A DNA stretch of 64,000 bases from Gordionus sp. m RMFG-2023 (taxonomy: Eukaryota > Nematomorpha > Gordioida > Chordodea > Parachordodidae): positions 48,709,366-48,773,365 of the forward strand of contig NC_088777.1 in assembly GCF_954871325.1 (NCBI RefSeq), read 5' to 3'. The notes beneath the pieces are model-generated. The model made no database searches. It saw only the letters and a list, made by a program, of their open reading frames with translations, and was not told where the DNA came from. Below are positions 1 to 11,890 of the stretch, piece after piece. How positions within the stretch are numbered: position 1 is the stretch's first letter; each line of letters opens with the position of its first letter. A program made the translations under genes and the position numbers.

Positions 1-2
1 AA

Positions 3-233
3 ACTCTCGGGATTGATTTATCTATCCGAATTACGGCTGGTGGGAACCGAGATCGTCACGTAGAACCTTACAATACTCAATCGGGGAATAAATGTCAACA
101 TTCACCACTCAATAACGAAGGAGAGGGCAAAAGAGTCATGCAATTAACGGACCATGAATTGAAATCTTTAACAATCGGTCACCTGTTGAGATGCTGCATA
201 CGGCCAGAGATATTCAAAAACGAAAGTTTATAA
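3..233 (+). CDS. C-terminal part of an unrecognised protein, cut by the window edge
   Basis: One frame is open from base 3 to a TAA at 231-233 (76 codons), while the other two plus frames are closed early. The composition is mixed and hydrophilic (TAGGNRDRHVEPYNTQSGNK near the start, then a HELKSLTIGHLLRCC stretch), unlike the AT-driven Lys/Asn/Ile/Phe translations of the surrounding non-coding DNA, so I read it as the last exon of a plus-strand gene beginning left of the window. AATAAA-like signals follow at about 550 and 660. I see no domain I can name. The exon's 5' limit lies outside the window or at its very edge. Confidence 0.5.
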   Translation, partial: TLGIDLSIRITAGGNRDRHVEPYNTQSGNKCQHSPLNNEGEGKRVMQLTDHELKSLTIGHLLRCCIRPEIFKNESL

Positions 234-1990
234 ATTAATAAGAACTCTCGACATAATACCGAATTTTCCTATCAAATATTTGGTATTCATATTCATTTAT
301 AAGAAAAATGAACGCATATGCAATTTTTTTCCCATAGCATCTATTGGTAAGAGATCAGGTTTTTTTCTACAAACGTTTAATATCCTAGCCCAAAAAAATT
401 ATTAAGGTAGCCTGGATATTTAGATCGTAAGGCTTGTACAACTTTATTTTGGCGAATCTTAATCAACTAAATCGAGTCGTTTAACGACACTTGTGGTAGC
501 TATGCATCTCTGTTGTCGTTTGACTCGGCTGGCGCCTAGAGTCTAATTCGAATAAAATGAGAGGAGTCATTTTAAAATCGGCTTAGTGTTAGTCTTATTT
601 TTTAGACATTTCATTGTATAGTATCATTTATAATCTTGTTTGTAAATATAATATTTTTTTAATTAATTTAATAAAATTTAAATATCTTTCAAATAACATT
701 ACACAATCGCCTCGTCCTTCGAAGTGTGTTAATGTATATTTTTTTTATATATAACATTTTAAGAGGAGATAATAATATTTATTGGGGGGAAAAAAATAAT
801 GTTAAGATGATATGCTCGATAAATGGGCCAACAAAGCTATCAAAATCAATGGACTTAACTTGGAAAGTTTTGATCAGCCTTTCTGTCGCGATTCTATGGT
901 TTACGAGATTTCTGACACCAAATCTATCACCGTTTTGAAGATAGGTTTATTACATATATATATATATAAAATCTCACCCAGTTTTTCTCCCCTATTATTA
1001 TTAATTCTTTCCCCAATTTCTCTTATATAGTAAGATCTTGGAGCTTTTTGTTATTTTTTATACGCAAACTGAATTATACTTCCTTTAAATTACATTCTTC
1101 CCTATTATAACTTTTAATTTAATATCGCTGCTTTAACCTAAATACCTCGGATCCGAGCGAACACTCCGGAATAGAGGTGAATATATCTTTCTACTGTTTT
1201 AGTTTTTCTACTTTTCTTAATATAATTGTATTTTCTTTATTTTCCATTCGTTATTGTTTTATAAATTTTCTCGGGGGGCCTCCACTATCTCTCTAACTTA
1301 TAGGTTTTAAGTGCAATTAGTCCTACAGGTAACTCCCTTTTAATGGTTTTTGATGGGCTTTCCCAAAGGGATCCAACGTTTATTGCATCTTCTTAATTAA
1401 CTAGTCACTTATATTCCTTGATTTGATTATTTTTATTTCCAATAAAACTTTCTTTGTGGTTGTTTTTGATTTCCTTAATGTTTCGACAGATTGGTTATCC
1501 TCCTATCCGTTAATTCGTCTTTCCATTATTCTATTTAGGGTTTACTGTCTCAAGGTTTGTTTTTCTTCTCTTCACATTAGACCAGCGGAAGTTATACGTT
1601 ATTTATGTTCCTTGGCCATCATTTTCTTTACCTCTCCTTGTCCTAAATTGTTTTAAGTTGATATACTTACTAAACTGGAAAATGATAATATTCTTTATTA
1701 GTATTTAATTATCTAGTAGTTTTTAACCTATTTATACTTCAATAATCAATATCTCATATTTATGTCTTATGTTCCGGAAGACATCTTTCTTAGGATACCT
1801 TTTATGGTTATATATTAGACTGGCTGAAAATTGCTGTAATAAATATTCTATTCAATTATCTTTTGATATATGTATCATCTTTGGTTTTTTTTCCCTCTTA
1901 AACAAATATTTATATCTTTAAATTAAACCAAATAAAATTCCTTATTACTTCACCTGCATCTTTATATAAACTCATGTTAGTATAATCTAA
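234..1990. other. AT-rich stretch without a recognised gene
   Basis: Mostly T-rich non-coding DNA downstream of the left-edge exon. The only coding-like patch is at 807-944 (separate entry). A short GC-richer piece near 1140-1180 could end in a GT donor but cannot be tied to anything. The frame open at about 1423-1656 is hydrophobic and T-driven, and I do not support it. Confidence 0.5.
807..944 (+). CDS. possible internal exon, unrecognised
   Basis: Between an AAG acceptor-like site (AG at 805-806) and a donor ATAG|GTTTAT at 944/945 one frame reads DDMLDKWANKAIKING and goes on to SMVYEISDTKSITVLKI, with balanced codon use in an otherwise AT-driven region. The acceptor lacks a pyrimidine tract and no matching flanking exon was found, so this may also be a fragment of an old mobile element. 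The function is unknown. Confidence 0.25.
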
Positions 1991-3420
1991 TGGGGCTCAT
2001 GTGCAAACTCAAAGGAGAATTTTGGAGGTTTTTGGGAAATTGCAAAGAGTAGATAGTTCTAGTCCTTTGTAGTCATCCTTGAAGACCAGATTTTAATTAA
2101 GATGATTAGCAGGAAGCGTGGTACAGCGTTTGATGTCGCTTTTAGATGTTCTCTAGTGATATTATCCGGGGCGGGAGCTTTGTGATTCTTAAGTTTCTAC
2201 AGAGCAGTAGAGATTTCAGATAATGAAAATTGGGTGGTAGATTGAGAAGTATATTGTTGCTCATATAGTATCCTCGCTGGTTTCCTTGATTCAAAAATAT
2301 TCAGGTAATGATCTATCCAAAGTGCCATCTGATCGTCCTGATCAATTATAACTTTATTGTTCTCCAATCGAATGGAAGGAAAAGATTTTAGACTTAAAGA
2401 AATACTTTAGTTTACCAAAAGCGTCAAAAGGCATATTACCTCTCATATCTGCATCAATCTCGTACAACCGTGAATATTCTTCTCTCACTCTTTAGTGAAT
2501 TTTGAATAGTTTTCAAGGTTCCTATAAAAGTGACCCCTTAAACGGAGCTCCTATATTTTAAGCATAGTCGTCGTTGATATCCATTCATTTCTTACGAGAT
2601 GATTGTGTTATTTAGAACCTTACTTGCTTCGTGAATGTCTCTCTTAGAAATCGCCCAGCATTCTTCAACTGTTTTGAATCGGGATATGTTTTCAAAACCT
2701 ATTACCTTTTCATATAGTCTATGGTCAAATAGCTCTCTAATCTCTATTTGTAAATTGTTGATATATGGTCTTCTAAGCATGTTTGCCGGTTGATTAGGGG
2801 TGTATTTAACATTGAGGCCCCAATAAATTCCTAACTATGATCTTGGCTTTGATCATTCTATTGTCGGATAAATTGATATTCATCATAGCCATTACATCTT
2901 TATATGAAAAAATCAATATGTGATTTATGATTCCCTCTTCTGAAGGTGAAAGTATTTTTTTCTCTATGAGAGAAAAAGGTGTTTTCAATTTTGTATTGCT
3001 ACCACATACATCAAATATTTTTCTACTGTCATCTCTTTCAGGTTGTGCAAGGCTGTATTACCGATAAAGTTACTTCTTTTATAGATTTCCTCAAATCCAC
3101 TCGTGGTATTTAATTCACCCATCAAAATTATATTATACTTCCTAAGCAAAATTTGTGTTAACATATAAGCTTCATCTTTCGGAGATTGGTACAAATTTCA
3201 ATGGAGCTCTTTTGTTTATCAGAAATCCAATGCCAGACCAACTCCAGACAGTAAAAATGAAGTGATTGAAAGTTGCTGTGATGTTACCCTGACTTTGGGT
3301 TTCCTGTAAAACAATTATGCCCATTTTTCATTAGTCTAACCAGAATCGAGTTTATTCCCTTAACCATTTATATTTAGGGAAGAAATAAGTGATTACTCGA
3401 AAACATTTTTTTTTAAATAA
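1990..3420 (-). mobile_element. LINE remnant: APE endonuclease and start of reverse transcriptase
   Basis: Read on the minus strand, degenerate pieces line up with the 5' part of a non-LTR retrotransposon ORF2. A leading NGLRE-like piece and GIIVLQETQ match the LINE endonuclease start; then come WSGIGFLIN, IILMGELNTTSG (the GDFNA step of APE nucleases), and a linker with QMALWIDHYLNIFESR. Last comes KNHKAPAPDNIT, which corresponds to the KAPGPDxI motif at the start of the reverse transcriptase. The reading is spread over several frames with many stops, so it is an old copy. The catalytic YADD region is missing, so the element is truncated at its 3' side near 1990. The clade is not certain; the APE type and KAPGPD spacing suggest an RTE/Jockey-like LINE. 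Confidence 0.7.
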
Positions 3421-3537
3421 AAAAAAAATCGCGATTTAAATCTAAATCGATTTTTTTTATAAAATAATTATGATTTTTGCTAACCCTTTAAATATATATT
3501 TTTTCCCCAAAAATAAAAAGGTAAAAGAAATTTTAGG

Positions 3538-3639
3538 TTGATTCAATGGCTGCATTTTCCCAAATCACATAAGACAACTTACGATGGAATTGACATCGAC
3601 GAAACCGATTCTGCAAATACTACGCATCGAATAAACTAG
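3538..3639 (+). other. short exon-like island readable on both strands
   Basis: On the plus strand, after TTTTAG at about 3532-3537, a frame reads one leading base, then LIQWLHFPKSHKTTYDGID and IDETDSANTTHRIN to a TAG at 3637-3639. On the minus strand the same DNA holds TATTTGCAG, then 28 bases (3610 down to 3583), then a consensus GTAAGT donor. Either could be a real exon. The minus reading could continue the gene with exons at 7224-7419 and 3910-4088, but the predicted residues are not convincing. I leave the strand assignment open. Confidence 0.3.
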
Positions 3640-3909
3640 AAAATGATGATGAATTTTTGTTTTATTGTTGAATTGTAATATTTTACTTCGATATATTTAT
3701 ATTAAAATCTTTATCGAAAAAAATCAGAAGGAAATTTTTTTTATGTACAATGTAATCGAATAGCATAATTTTCCAATTTTCTTTTACGTTATGAAGTTGA
3801 ATGTATAGTATACTTGTCCAGAAACACCCGATGTCTTATTTTAAAAAAAATAAATTATATAAATAAAAATGGAGAGAAGAAAATAAAAGAAATAGTATTT
3901 TAATATTAC

Positions 3910-6900
3910 CCCCACGTTGATTGGAGCGATTGGACCGGTAGCGATGTTTGTTATTAAAAATTGCCAACCCTTGTAACTATAGAAATCAAGGACAGGCGTC
4001 TGTATTTTCGTTATATTGACACCTGTTACTATTATAGAGGAGTTTCCTCCTGGCCCAGTATTCAACGTCATGTTATTATACCTGAATACTTTTGATATTT
4101 ATTTTTTGGCATTTTTAAATATAAAGTTTAAGTGATAATTTGCTATTTTTTAAAACTAAGAATATTACAAGACATTTTTTTTGAATTTTCCAAGTGTTTC
4201 ACAAAACATCTGTCACATGCGTTTTAAGATAGAAAAATGTAACACTAAAATGATAACTTGATATATATAATTTTACATATAATCTTACCTATGATTGTCC
4301 ATTTTATATTAAATAAACCCCCTAACCAATGACAATACTTTACCTAGAATAACCTCTCATTTATTAAAAGCATTCTGAAGGGTCCTTTGATTGAATACAA
4401 ATCAGTTGGTGACATGATTATTTTGGTTTTCAATATAAAAATATTTTATATATAGAGGAAAATTAATTAATTATTTTTTGTAAAATTTTAATATATATTT
4501 AAAAGAGAAATCAAAATGGCAGGTTATTGGCAAATTTTATATTGATTTTGATCAATGACATATATAATACCTAGACTGATGATTCATTAAAATGCATTAT
4601 TATCGTTAAAAGAAAATCAGCTGGACCCGCCATTTTCGTAACACATAGTAATTATTCTCATGTTAAAAACTATTAAATTGATAACTTGCTTCCTTATTAT
4701 CTCGATGATCTGGTAATTCTTTAATAAAGTTTGCATCAGATATAGGAATAAATTAGACTCGTATAAAATTTTAATAATGATTAGTGTAACCAAGATGGCG
4801 TCTCCAGCTGATTTGCATTGATGTAAACTTTTAATGAGTGAATCGTCAGTTTAGGAATTATTATATGTCATTGAATGACCTTAAATTTTATTTTAAAATG
4901 ATCGTTAAACTTCAAAGAATTTTATATATCGTGTAAAATCGAAGTAAAATATATTTCAGTTTTTTTTGCCAGTAAGATTTTTGCGTGAATAATTGATTTA
5001 TGATTTAATAATCCGCTGAAACAATAAAAAATTTAGCAAGCGAAGACTATAAAAAAACACTCATAACGGGCCTTACCATTTGCTCAGAATTGTAAGAGAA
5101 GTATATGGAACATTCTCAAATACACACTTTTACTTTTAGTATATAATTTCCTATTCATTTCATATATTTTCTGATTTAAAAGTTTTTTTTTAGATAACTG
5201 AATTGTCCGAAGGCTAATACGAAAGTGATTTGTACATTGCAAATTTCTGCGACCAGGTTTTTAGTTATTGTCATCACTTGGGTCGCCGTACTAAGTCTGT
5301 TAAGATCTAGTTGGTAAAATAATAAATCATATGTTTTAAAAAATGATGCATTATTTAGGAAAGAATATAATATAAACTTAAGATGACAATCCTATGAGGT
5401 TGGGTAACAACGATTTTAATCTGCAGTATTTGCCGAGAACTCAATTTAACATGGCCTGTCCTTTGGGCAAATGAGGTTTATAATCAGAGTTAATGTTCAA
5501 AAATTGTTTTGATCAAAAGTAAAAATTTTTTGAAGAAAAAAGTTTTATTTTCTTCTTTTTTTAAGGCTGTGTCTAAAATATCAAAAAAAAATTTAAATCA
5601 AAAAATTTTCAAAACTTTAAATGAAAATAAATAAATAAGCTATTTTTAAATGTAAAAATAAAAACATGCCCAAAATATAATTCTATAAAAAAATTTTATC
5701 AATTTCAAAAATTTAACATACGATTTAAATTAAAATTTGCAAAAGTTTTGAAATCTTTAAAGAAAAAAAATTTAAATAGTTTTGGACACCGCCTAAAAAA
5801 ATCTTTTGAAATCTTCATGCATCAAAAAAAAAATCTCAAAATGAAATCAAATTTATTTTTTCAAACTTCAGGTTAAATATAGGTATAATACACTGACGAT
5901 TCATTCATTAAAATGCATATTTAAGCGTCGTTAAAAGCAAATCAGCTGGGCCCTCCATTTTGGTAACAACACATACAGTAATTATTTTCATGTTAAAAAC
6001 TACTATTAAATTGATAGCTTGCATCCTTATTATCTCGATGATCCGGTAATTCTTTAATAAAGTTTGCGTTGGATATAGGAATAAATTAGGCTCTCGTTCA
6101 AAATTTTAATAATGACTAGCGTAACCAAGTTGGCGCCTCCAGCTGATTTGCATTAATGTACACTTTTAATGAATGAATCGTCAGTCTAGGTATTATATAT
6201 GTCATTGGTTTGGGCGTTTACTCTTAATAGTAGTTAGAATGTCGGTAACTAATCTGTAAGGTGTATGCTAATAGTTAGTATAGTTAAATAGCCTATATTT
6301 TTAGTTAAATCCCCAAAATCTTATTGATCAAACCTACAGAGATTGTCAATGTATGGAATATTGATAATAATTTTTTAATGGGATTATTCTGGAATTATTG
6401 TATGTATAATATTAACTAGTATGGAAGTTTATTATCTAAAAATTTTTTAATGATTAGTAAACGATTTAATATAATTAAATTTATTTATATTTAACTTAAG
6501 CTATAGAAAAGGCTTGGTGAAGTCAAACCAACTTGCCTGATTTGGTTGGCCCCTCCAGGTCTAAGTATATTTATGATACAATTTTGCTGCGGTTTTCTTC
6601 CGAATTTGTTTGAACAGTTCACTTTTAATAAATGGTAAAAAAAATGATTACTTTATTGAAGACCCTAAGCTTATATTAGCGAAATAAATTATAAGGGAAT
6701 TTTTTAAAAACCCCCTCCCTTCTCTTCCCATTACAGTCCCACTAACTGGAATTTAGAGGGGTGTTTATAAGTTTAAAAGGGATGGATGTTGGAAATATTA
6801 GAAAAACCTTCTAAATGCCACACCCATGAATTTATGTTTCTTAAAATTTTTACAATCTTAGGAATTTTTTTTATAAATCGAACTGTAGGCACTATAAACC

Positions 6901-7419
6901 TACCACCTTTTTGGGAAATATTTGCTTTACCTCCCTATCCAATATCAGCTTAAACTTGTTATCAGAGGCGTGACACGCAAGGGGCGCCCCAAGTTTTTCG
7001 CGGATATAGAGGCCACTTATGTGGAGGAATCATTTTATTTTTCGCCGGAAGGGGGGTGGGATGAGTTAAGATTTTTGCTATTAATTTTATAAAATATTTT
7101 TTCTTCATTCCTCTGGCATAATTATATAGCTATTTTTTTTTCCATTTTGCATTTATAAAGATGGAACTCATTTAGTTCCAATTTTAAACTGATAATATTA
7201 TATTTTCTTATAAAAATATATACCTTCATTATTGGGCGACCATTTAAAATTTGAATGGAAAACCTGGGCTGACAGTTTCGAATAAGAATTGGAATCAAAA
7301 TTATAGTTTTGTTCGATAACTTTAAACAGGTAAAATGCTACCCATAATACTCCAAAAAATTTATCCGTCTTGCTCACTTTGGACAGGAATGTTAACTTTG
7401 AATCAATTTTTTTCTTCAT
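3910..7419 (-). CDS. two exons of an unrecognised type II membrane-like protein
   Basis: Exon 1 runs 7419 down to 7224. It starts MKKKIDSKLTFLSK, has one hydrophobic segment (FFGVLWVAFYLF, residues about 23-34) after a Lys-rich N-terminus, and ends at donor AAG|GTATAT. Exon 2 runs 4088 down to 3910, with acceptor AAAAG and donor GGG|GTAATA. It continues in phase as VFRYNNMTLNTGPGGNSS, then IIVTGVNITK and FYSYKGWQFLITNIATGP. The topology suggests a cytosolic N-terminus, one membrane segment and an extracellular region with N-glycosylation sequons (NMT, NSS, NIT). A second acceptor, TTCAG at 4082-4083, is out of phase with exon 1. Later exons were not found. The start is the first Met in the frame, preceded by T/A-rich DNA. 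The 3.1-kb intron carries two MITE A copies. I do not recognise the family. Confidence 0.45.
4553..4873. mobile_element. MITE family A copy 1 (321 bp)
   Basis: It begins CAATGACATATATAATACC and ends with the inverted form (ATTATTATATGTCATTG). Inside, AAATCAGCTGG...CGCCATTTT near the left end is mirrored by AAGATGGCG...CCAGCTGATTTG near the right, so the arms are inverted over much more than the termini. It has no coding capacity. The flanks (ATTTTGAT and AATGACCT) do not show a target duplication. It lies in the intron of the 3910-7419 gene. Confidence 0.8.
5873..6207. mobile_element. MITE family A copy 2
   Basis: Same family and orientation as the copy 1 kb to its left: internal CAAATCAGCTGG..CCATTTTGG, GCTTGCATCCTTATTATCTC and the right end GTCTAGGTATTATATATGTCATTG are shared nearly base for base. 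The left terminus has drifted (AGGTATAATACACTGACG). It sits in the same intron as copy 1. Confidence 0.75.
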
Positions 7420-10142
7420 TTTTTTTCTGAAAAAAATATGATTATCTAATTAAAAAAATCAAGTTTTTGCGAATATATATATATTTTTTATTATAAAAAT
7501 TAATATCTTGATTAAAATTTGACATATTAAATTGTCCTATATGTCTATTTTATTTTTTATTTTTAACTTTTTAATTCTTCCTATATATATAATGACTTTT
7601 TTTATTTATTCTATAGAAATATGAAACTTTCACGTTTGACTAACAAATTCTATTTATTGAACCAAATAGGTAAATATAGCATTAATTCGAAAAACTTTTT
7701 TAAAAAATCCAGGAAATCACAAACATCTAAGTGTTGTAAACAAACACAAACCGTTAATACATTTTAGTATCGCTTTGCACAAATTTAAAATGCTTGAAAT
7801 AACAACTTAATTTAATTCAAAAATTTTGAATTAAATGTTTTCAAAAATATTAATTATCTTATCCGCATTGAAAAAGGATTGAAGCTCCCAGGTCTCGTTT
7901 CTTTTATAACCTACACATCAATTCATAATAATGCTATAAAAACTTCTACAAATTTGAAATGAAAAGATCTCCTGATCTAAAGCTGTTAGATAGCATCTTG
8001 GTACAAAATGAAGTACCAATAAGAAATCAAAAATGCAAAACATGAATGGCCTATAATAAGTCTTTGGTGATAAAGAATCTTATAATGAATGTGCAAAATT
8101 TTCATCCCTGACTTGTGAAAGGGCCTTTTAAGAAGTTTTACAATAGACATGTTTTCCTAGTCAATTTACAATAATGTGATTAATAAATTATTTTAAACTA
8201 AATCACTGATAAAGCAAAAGATTAACTTGAATGTCTTTACTATTAGAATTTAATTATAATCATACTTTTGCCTAAACTATAGGGGAGCCAAGGGCTAAAG
8301 TTATCCTGGGGCAGGCGTTTCCTTATCAAATAATTTTAAAACTCACATATTGGTATTTAAAATTTAAACCATAAATGTATATTAATAAGATTCCTCAAGT
8401 ATGTCTAAAATTGTTTCGCAGAAACATGCTCAATTGAATGTGGAGACCTACCTGAGTCGGGTTTCGGCGGGGTACGTATTAGCCATTTTTAAGCAGGGAT
8501 TTCTTTTGAAATACCCTTATCAAACCTCGCTTTGGGAATGATATTCAACTTTTACAAATCACTGACTGTACTAGAATGGTTAGAAACATTATTTAGTCGT
8601 AATCTAGGCACCTTTTATGAACAATTAAGTGTTGCCATAGGTAACCGAATTGTATGTAACATTGTTCAACCAAATACATGCAGAAAATGTAAAATATCGG
8701 TTGTTTGAGGGGAGACACGGTTCTTATTTATATAGTCAAGGCAGCAGAGATATTAATTCAGTTATTAGACGTTCTCTTACGAGGACCTGAACAGAAAATA
8801 TTCTAGAGCCTGCTAATTTACCATCGATAATGGCCAAAGGCTAGGTGGTTTAACTTCTATACCTTAGTCTTTAGTCAAATCCTTAATTTGAGATTTCACA
8901 TGCGGCTACTCATTTCCAAATTAAATGTAAATTCTAACCCGGTTACTATAGCCGAGGGAAAAAAATAATATTCTAGATAACTAAATTAAGTTTTTCTTTA
9001 AACCAACTATTATCTCTTCCCTTTGTCAAGTGGAACTTTAAAATTTCTTTCAAAATATTAAGCGGTAAAATAAGAGCCCAATAAATTTCTAATTTATAGA
9101 ACAAAATGTTCATATTTTAAATTAAGATAATTCGTGTTGTTGTTTTGTTTTTTTTTGGGGGGGGGGGGGGGGGTGACTTGTAACCCCAATTCCTTCTTAT
9201 TGTATTTTAGTTTATGATTGGGGTATAGTTATATACTTCAAAAAAAAATGTATATATTATTATTTTATAAAAAAGGTTTAAAATTGTATCGAAATGTCTA
9301 AAATTAGATACCGATATCTCTAAAATAGTATCTAGGTGTAGATACTCTTTTATAAGTATCCAGTTATAGATACTCTTTTATAAAATTGTATCTGGATACA
9401 GATATCACATTTTTATAAATAGAGACTATAGAAACTCTGTTAAAAAAAATTATAACCAAATTTTAAAATACCCAAAAAGTAAATTTATAAATTGATATTT
9501 AAAAAAAAAAAAAACTCATTTCCTTCAACACTTGAGCTACTGGATTATGCAACTCAGATGATAGATATTTGTATGGATCATCCAAGATTCCATGAAAGAG
9601 TGGTAAATTCAAAACCTGGGATTTTTGCTGTGGAGATCCACTCGCACCCTCTAACCTAAAAAAACATGATGTTATCTTGTCTTACGCAGAACGCAGTCAA
9701 TCTTCCAAATATTATTTGTCTTACCTTCCAAGTCCAACCATTTATTAATTCCAATAATAGTCACAAGGCTAACTTGCTTTTGCACTTCGTAACTCTATGA
9801 TTTCTTCAAAAATCTAAAGCATCGAATTACATCGAAGACCGAAAATACAAATGGAGGCTTTTTACTTTATACAAAGAAATAGCAATCGATTATAAATTAG
9901 AGAAATGAAAAACTTTGTTTTAAAAGAAAAATTATAACACAATAAAGTTTTTTCATTTTCCCCCTAAAATTATTCGCTTAGATCCTGAAATGGGAGCCTA
10001 ATTTAAAAAAAATTATCACTTGGAAATATTTGCCGTAGTAACCTGCAATTAGAAAACTATACGCAGCCTATTAATGGAAGGGCGAAATTACTTTATAAAT
10101 AAGTAATGAGTTGACTATTTCCAAAACTATAGGTCGGGGAGC
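7420..10142. other. AT-rich intergenic stretch, no gene recognised
   Basis: No frame with convincing coding character. It holds a 17-base G run at 9157-9173 directly after a T run, and a short tandem repeat at 9328-9383. A CAGAGGCGTGACACGC string near 6964-6980, just left of the upstream gene's first exon, looks like a hAT terminus, but no partner end was found. Confidence 0.5.
9328..9383. repeat. 28-bp tandem repeat, two units plus a decayed third
   Basis: Units 9328-9355 and 9356-9383 share the frame GTATCxxG...AGATACTCTTTTATAA and differ at only a few positions. A decayed third unit follows to about 9420 (TGTATCTGGATACAGATATC). Each unit contains a GTATC/GATAC inverted pair, so it can form a small hairpin. 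Similar units occur in subterminal regions of hAT transposons, but no termini are visible here. Confidence 0.6.
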
Positions 10143-10150
10143 TAAATTAT

Positions 10151-10727
10151 CAGAGACCTGGAGTGAAGCATAACGAACCGTTAAACCATTATAAACCGTT
10201 ATAAATATCAGAATCGTAACCGAACCTATATAATTATTTTTTGAAGGAGTAAAAAGAACCTTTATAAAAAAAAGGTTAAAGCCGGTTCAGTTTTTATATT
10301 TTAGGAATCAAAAAAAATTTGAATATCCAGAAATTATATAAACTTGCTCTTATAGTACTGATGGTTCCCGCAACACAAGTTTCTGTAGAAAGGGCCTTTT
10401 CGGGGCTAAAATTTGTGTTATCGTCACAACAAACAAATATGAATTCATTTATATTAGAAAATATATTACCTATAATATATTTAAAAATGAGTTATTTTGA
10501 ATCTTATATTTTTTTTTATAAATAATTCAGATGCTTATAATAAAAATAAATCAGACGACGGTGTTGCTTCAATAAAAAAAAAATTTCTAACCGTAATGAA
10601 TCATTATGTACCTTTATAATTAGCTGAAGCGAACCTTTGTTAATTTTTTCTTAATAACGGTAACCAAAACTTAATCATTATAATTTTTTACATACTGAAC
10701 CGTTATAAATAACGATTCGGATCCCTG
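10151..10727 (+). mobile_element. short hAT transposon with perfect 8-bp target duplication
   Basis: The element begins CAGAGACCTGGAGTGAAGC and ends as the inverse of CAGGGATCCGAATCG. Subterminal repeats AACCGTTATAAA / TTTATAACGGTT lie at both sides. It is flanked by identical 8-bp copies of TAAATTAT at 10143-10150 and 10728-10735. The 8-bp duplication, the CAGRG termini and the internal transposase piece identify a hAT element. At 577 bp it is an internally deleted copy that keeps only the 3' end of the transposase gene. Confidence 0.88.
10319..10525 (+). pseudogene. hAT transposase C-terminal dimerisation domain fragment
   Basis: The frame reads LALIVLMVPATQVSVERAFS and then GLKFVLSSQQTNMNS, the conserved end of hAT transposases (PAxSxxxERxFSxxxxxxxxxRxxxxxxxxExxL, the Dimer_Tnp_hAT region). 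It is only about 68 codons; the BED finger and catalytic region are absent. It lies wholly inside the 10151-10727 element and on its plus strand. The ATG-like beginning is not a real start, only the edge of what is left after internal deletion. Confidence 0.85.
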
Positions 10728-10735
10728 TAAATTAT

Positions 10736-11279
10736 ACATTTTTTTTTGTAAATAATTTTTGGTTATTCACATTTTTGAAGAAAAAAAAACAGTTTGTTTT
10801 GTTCTTTTTCCTTAGAAAATTATTATAATGTTATATATGATAGTTTAAATTATTTATATTGTTTTATCCAGAGCAGACATTAAGAGAATTTGCAAAATAC
10901 TAGCTAGCTAATAAAAAATCCAAGTATAGTTTAAATTTTTTTTTCATTTTAAATCTGGAAGGAGCTTAATTTTTTTTTTAACCTCAATACGTCTTTTTAT
11001 AAAGAGTCCAATATTAATTTTTATAATTATTTTTAAAATTTTTTGCCCAATGCTTTATGTTAAACTAGTTTTAAATTAGGCAATATTTCACGATTATTGG
11101 TTATATGCTTCATATTTTATTTAACAACAATTATATCAAATAATAAACAATAGTAATTCTGTTTTTTTTTGTTAGTATAACAATAATCATTCATATCTTG
11201 TTAGTAATAAAAAATAAATGCTAAAAATGGACAGACATAATAGTTAGTATAATGGGGTGTGGTAAAGGAAAAGTGCAAT
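10736..11279. other. intergenic stretch with the poly(A) signal of the Gly/Tyr-rich gene
   Basis: No gene seen. On the minus strand AATAAA (TTTATT at 11116-11121) lies about 160 bases past the stop codon of the 11280-11835 gene and is its likely polyadenylation signal. Confidence 0.45.
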
Positions 11280-11835
11280 TTATCCGCGATAATAGCCCCC
11301 ATGGTGGCGATATCCTCCATAGCCACCGTAGGGTCTTCTGTAGCCGTAACCTCCATAGCCACCGTAGGGTCTTCTATAACCGTAACCTCCATAACCACCG
11401 TAGCCTCCATAACCGCCGCCATAACCACCATATCCTCCATAACCACCACCATATCCTCCATAACCACCACCATATCCTCCATAACCACCACCGTATCCTC
11501 TATAACCTCCACCATATCCTCCATACCCCCTATATCTGTTCCCGTAGTAACGACCCCCGAATGGCGATGCCTCAGCTCCAGGAAATATTAGCATCGAATC
11601 TTCTGCATTATCATCTGCTACTTCTCCATCAGCGGCATCGTAGTAAGGAATGAAGCTGTTAAAAATGGATAGAAGAATTCCGTAGCCGAGTAAGAAAACC
11701 TATTTTTTTTTATTTTATATATAAATAAATTTATTGATTTGAATTTTTCTACCTTAATATTTTTTTAAAAAATGTATATATTTGGAAATAAAAATTCTTT
11801 ACTTGTATTCCAACGAATAGATTTAGTAATTTCAT
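11280..11835 (-). CDS. secreted Gly/Tyr-rich repeat protein (cuticle or matrix type), two exons
   Basis: Exon 1 is 11835-11803 (MKLLNLFVGIQ), with donor CAA|GTAAAG. Exon 2 is 11699-11280, after an A-rich intron ending in AATAG. The join is in phase and gives 150 residues. The first 26 form a signal peptide (MKLLNLFVGIQVFLLGYGIL...NS) encoded across the intron. A short acidic spacer follows (AADGEVADDNAEDS), then SPFGGRYYGNRYRGYGG, then about 80 residues of GYGG/GYGGG units with two RRPYGGYGG blocks and a HHGGYYRG end. Such proteins are usual in cuticle, shell and silk matrices; the repeat gives no specific function. A TATA box lies about 55 bases upstream of the start. The alternate frames across this repeat are shadows. 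Confidence 0.85.
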
Positions 11836-11890
11836 TTTTACAAAAAATAATTATAAAAATTTAGCGCAAATTTATTCGTTCTTATATATA

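Noticed and set aside
11201-11653. Open frames on both strands overlapping the Gly/Tyr-rich exon (Met/Val/Glu-rich, His-rich and Ser/Thr/Ile-rich readings).
   Set aside because: They are shadow frames of the GYGG codon repeat; only the minus frame with signal peptide and in-phase intron makes sense.
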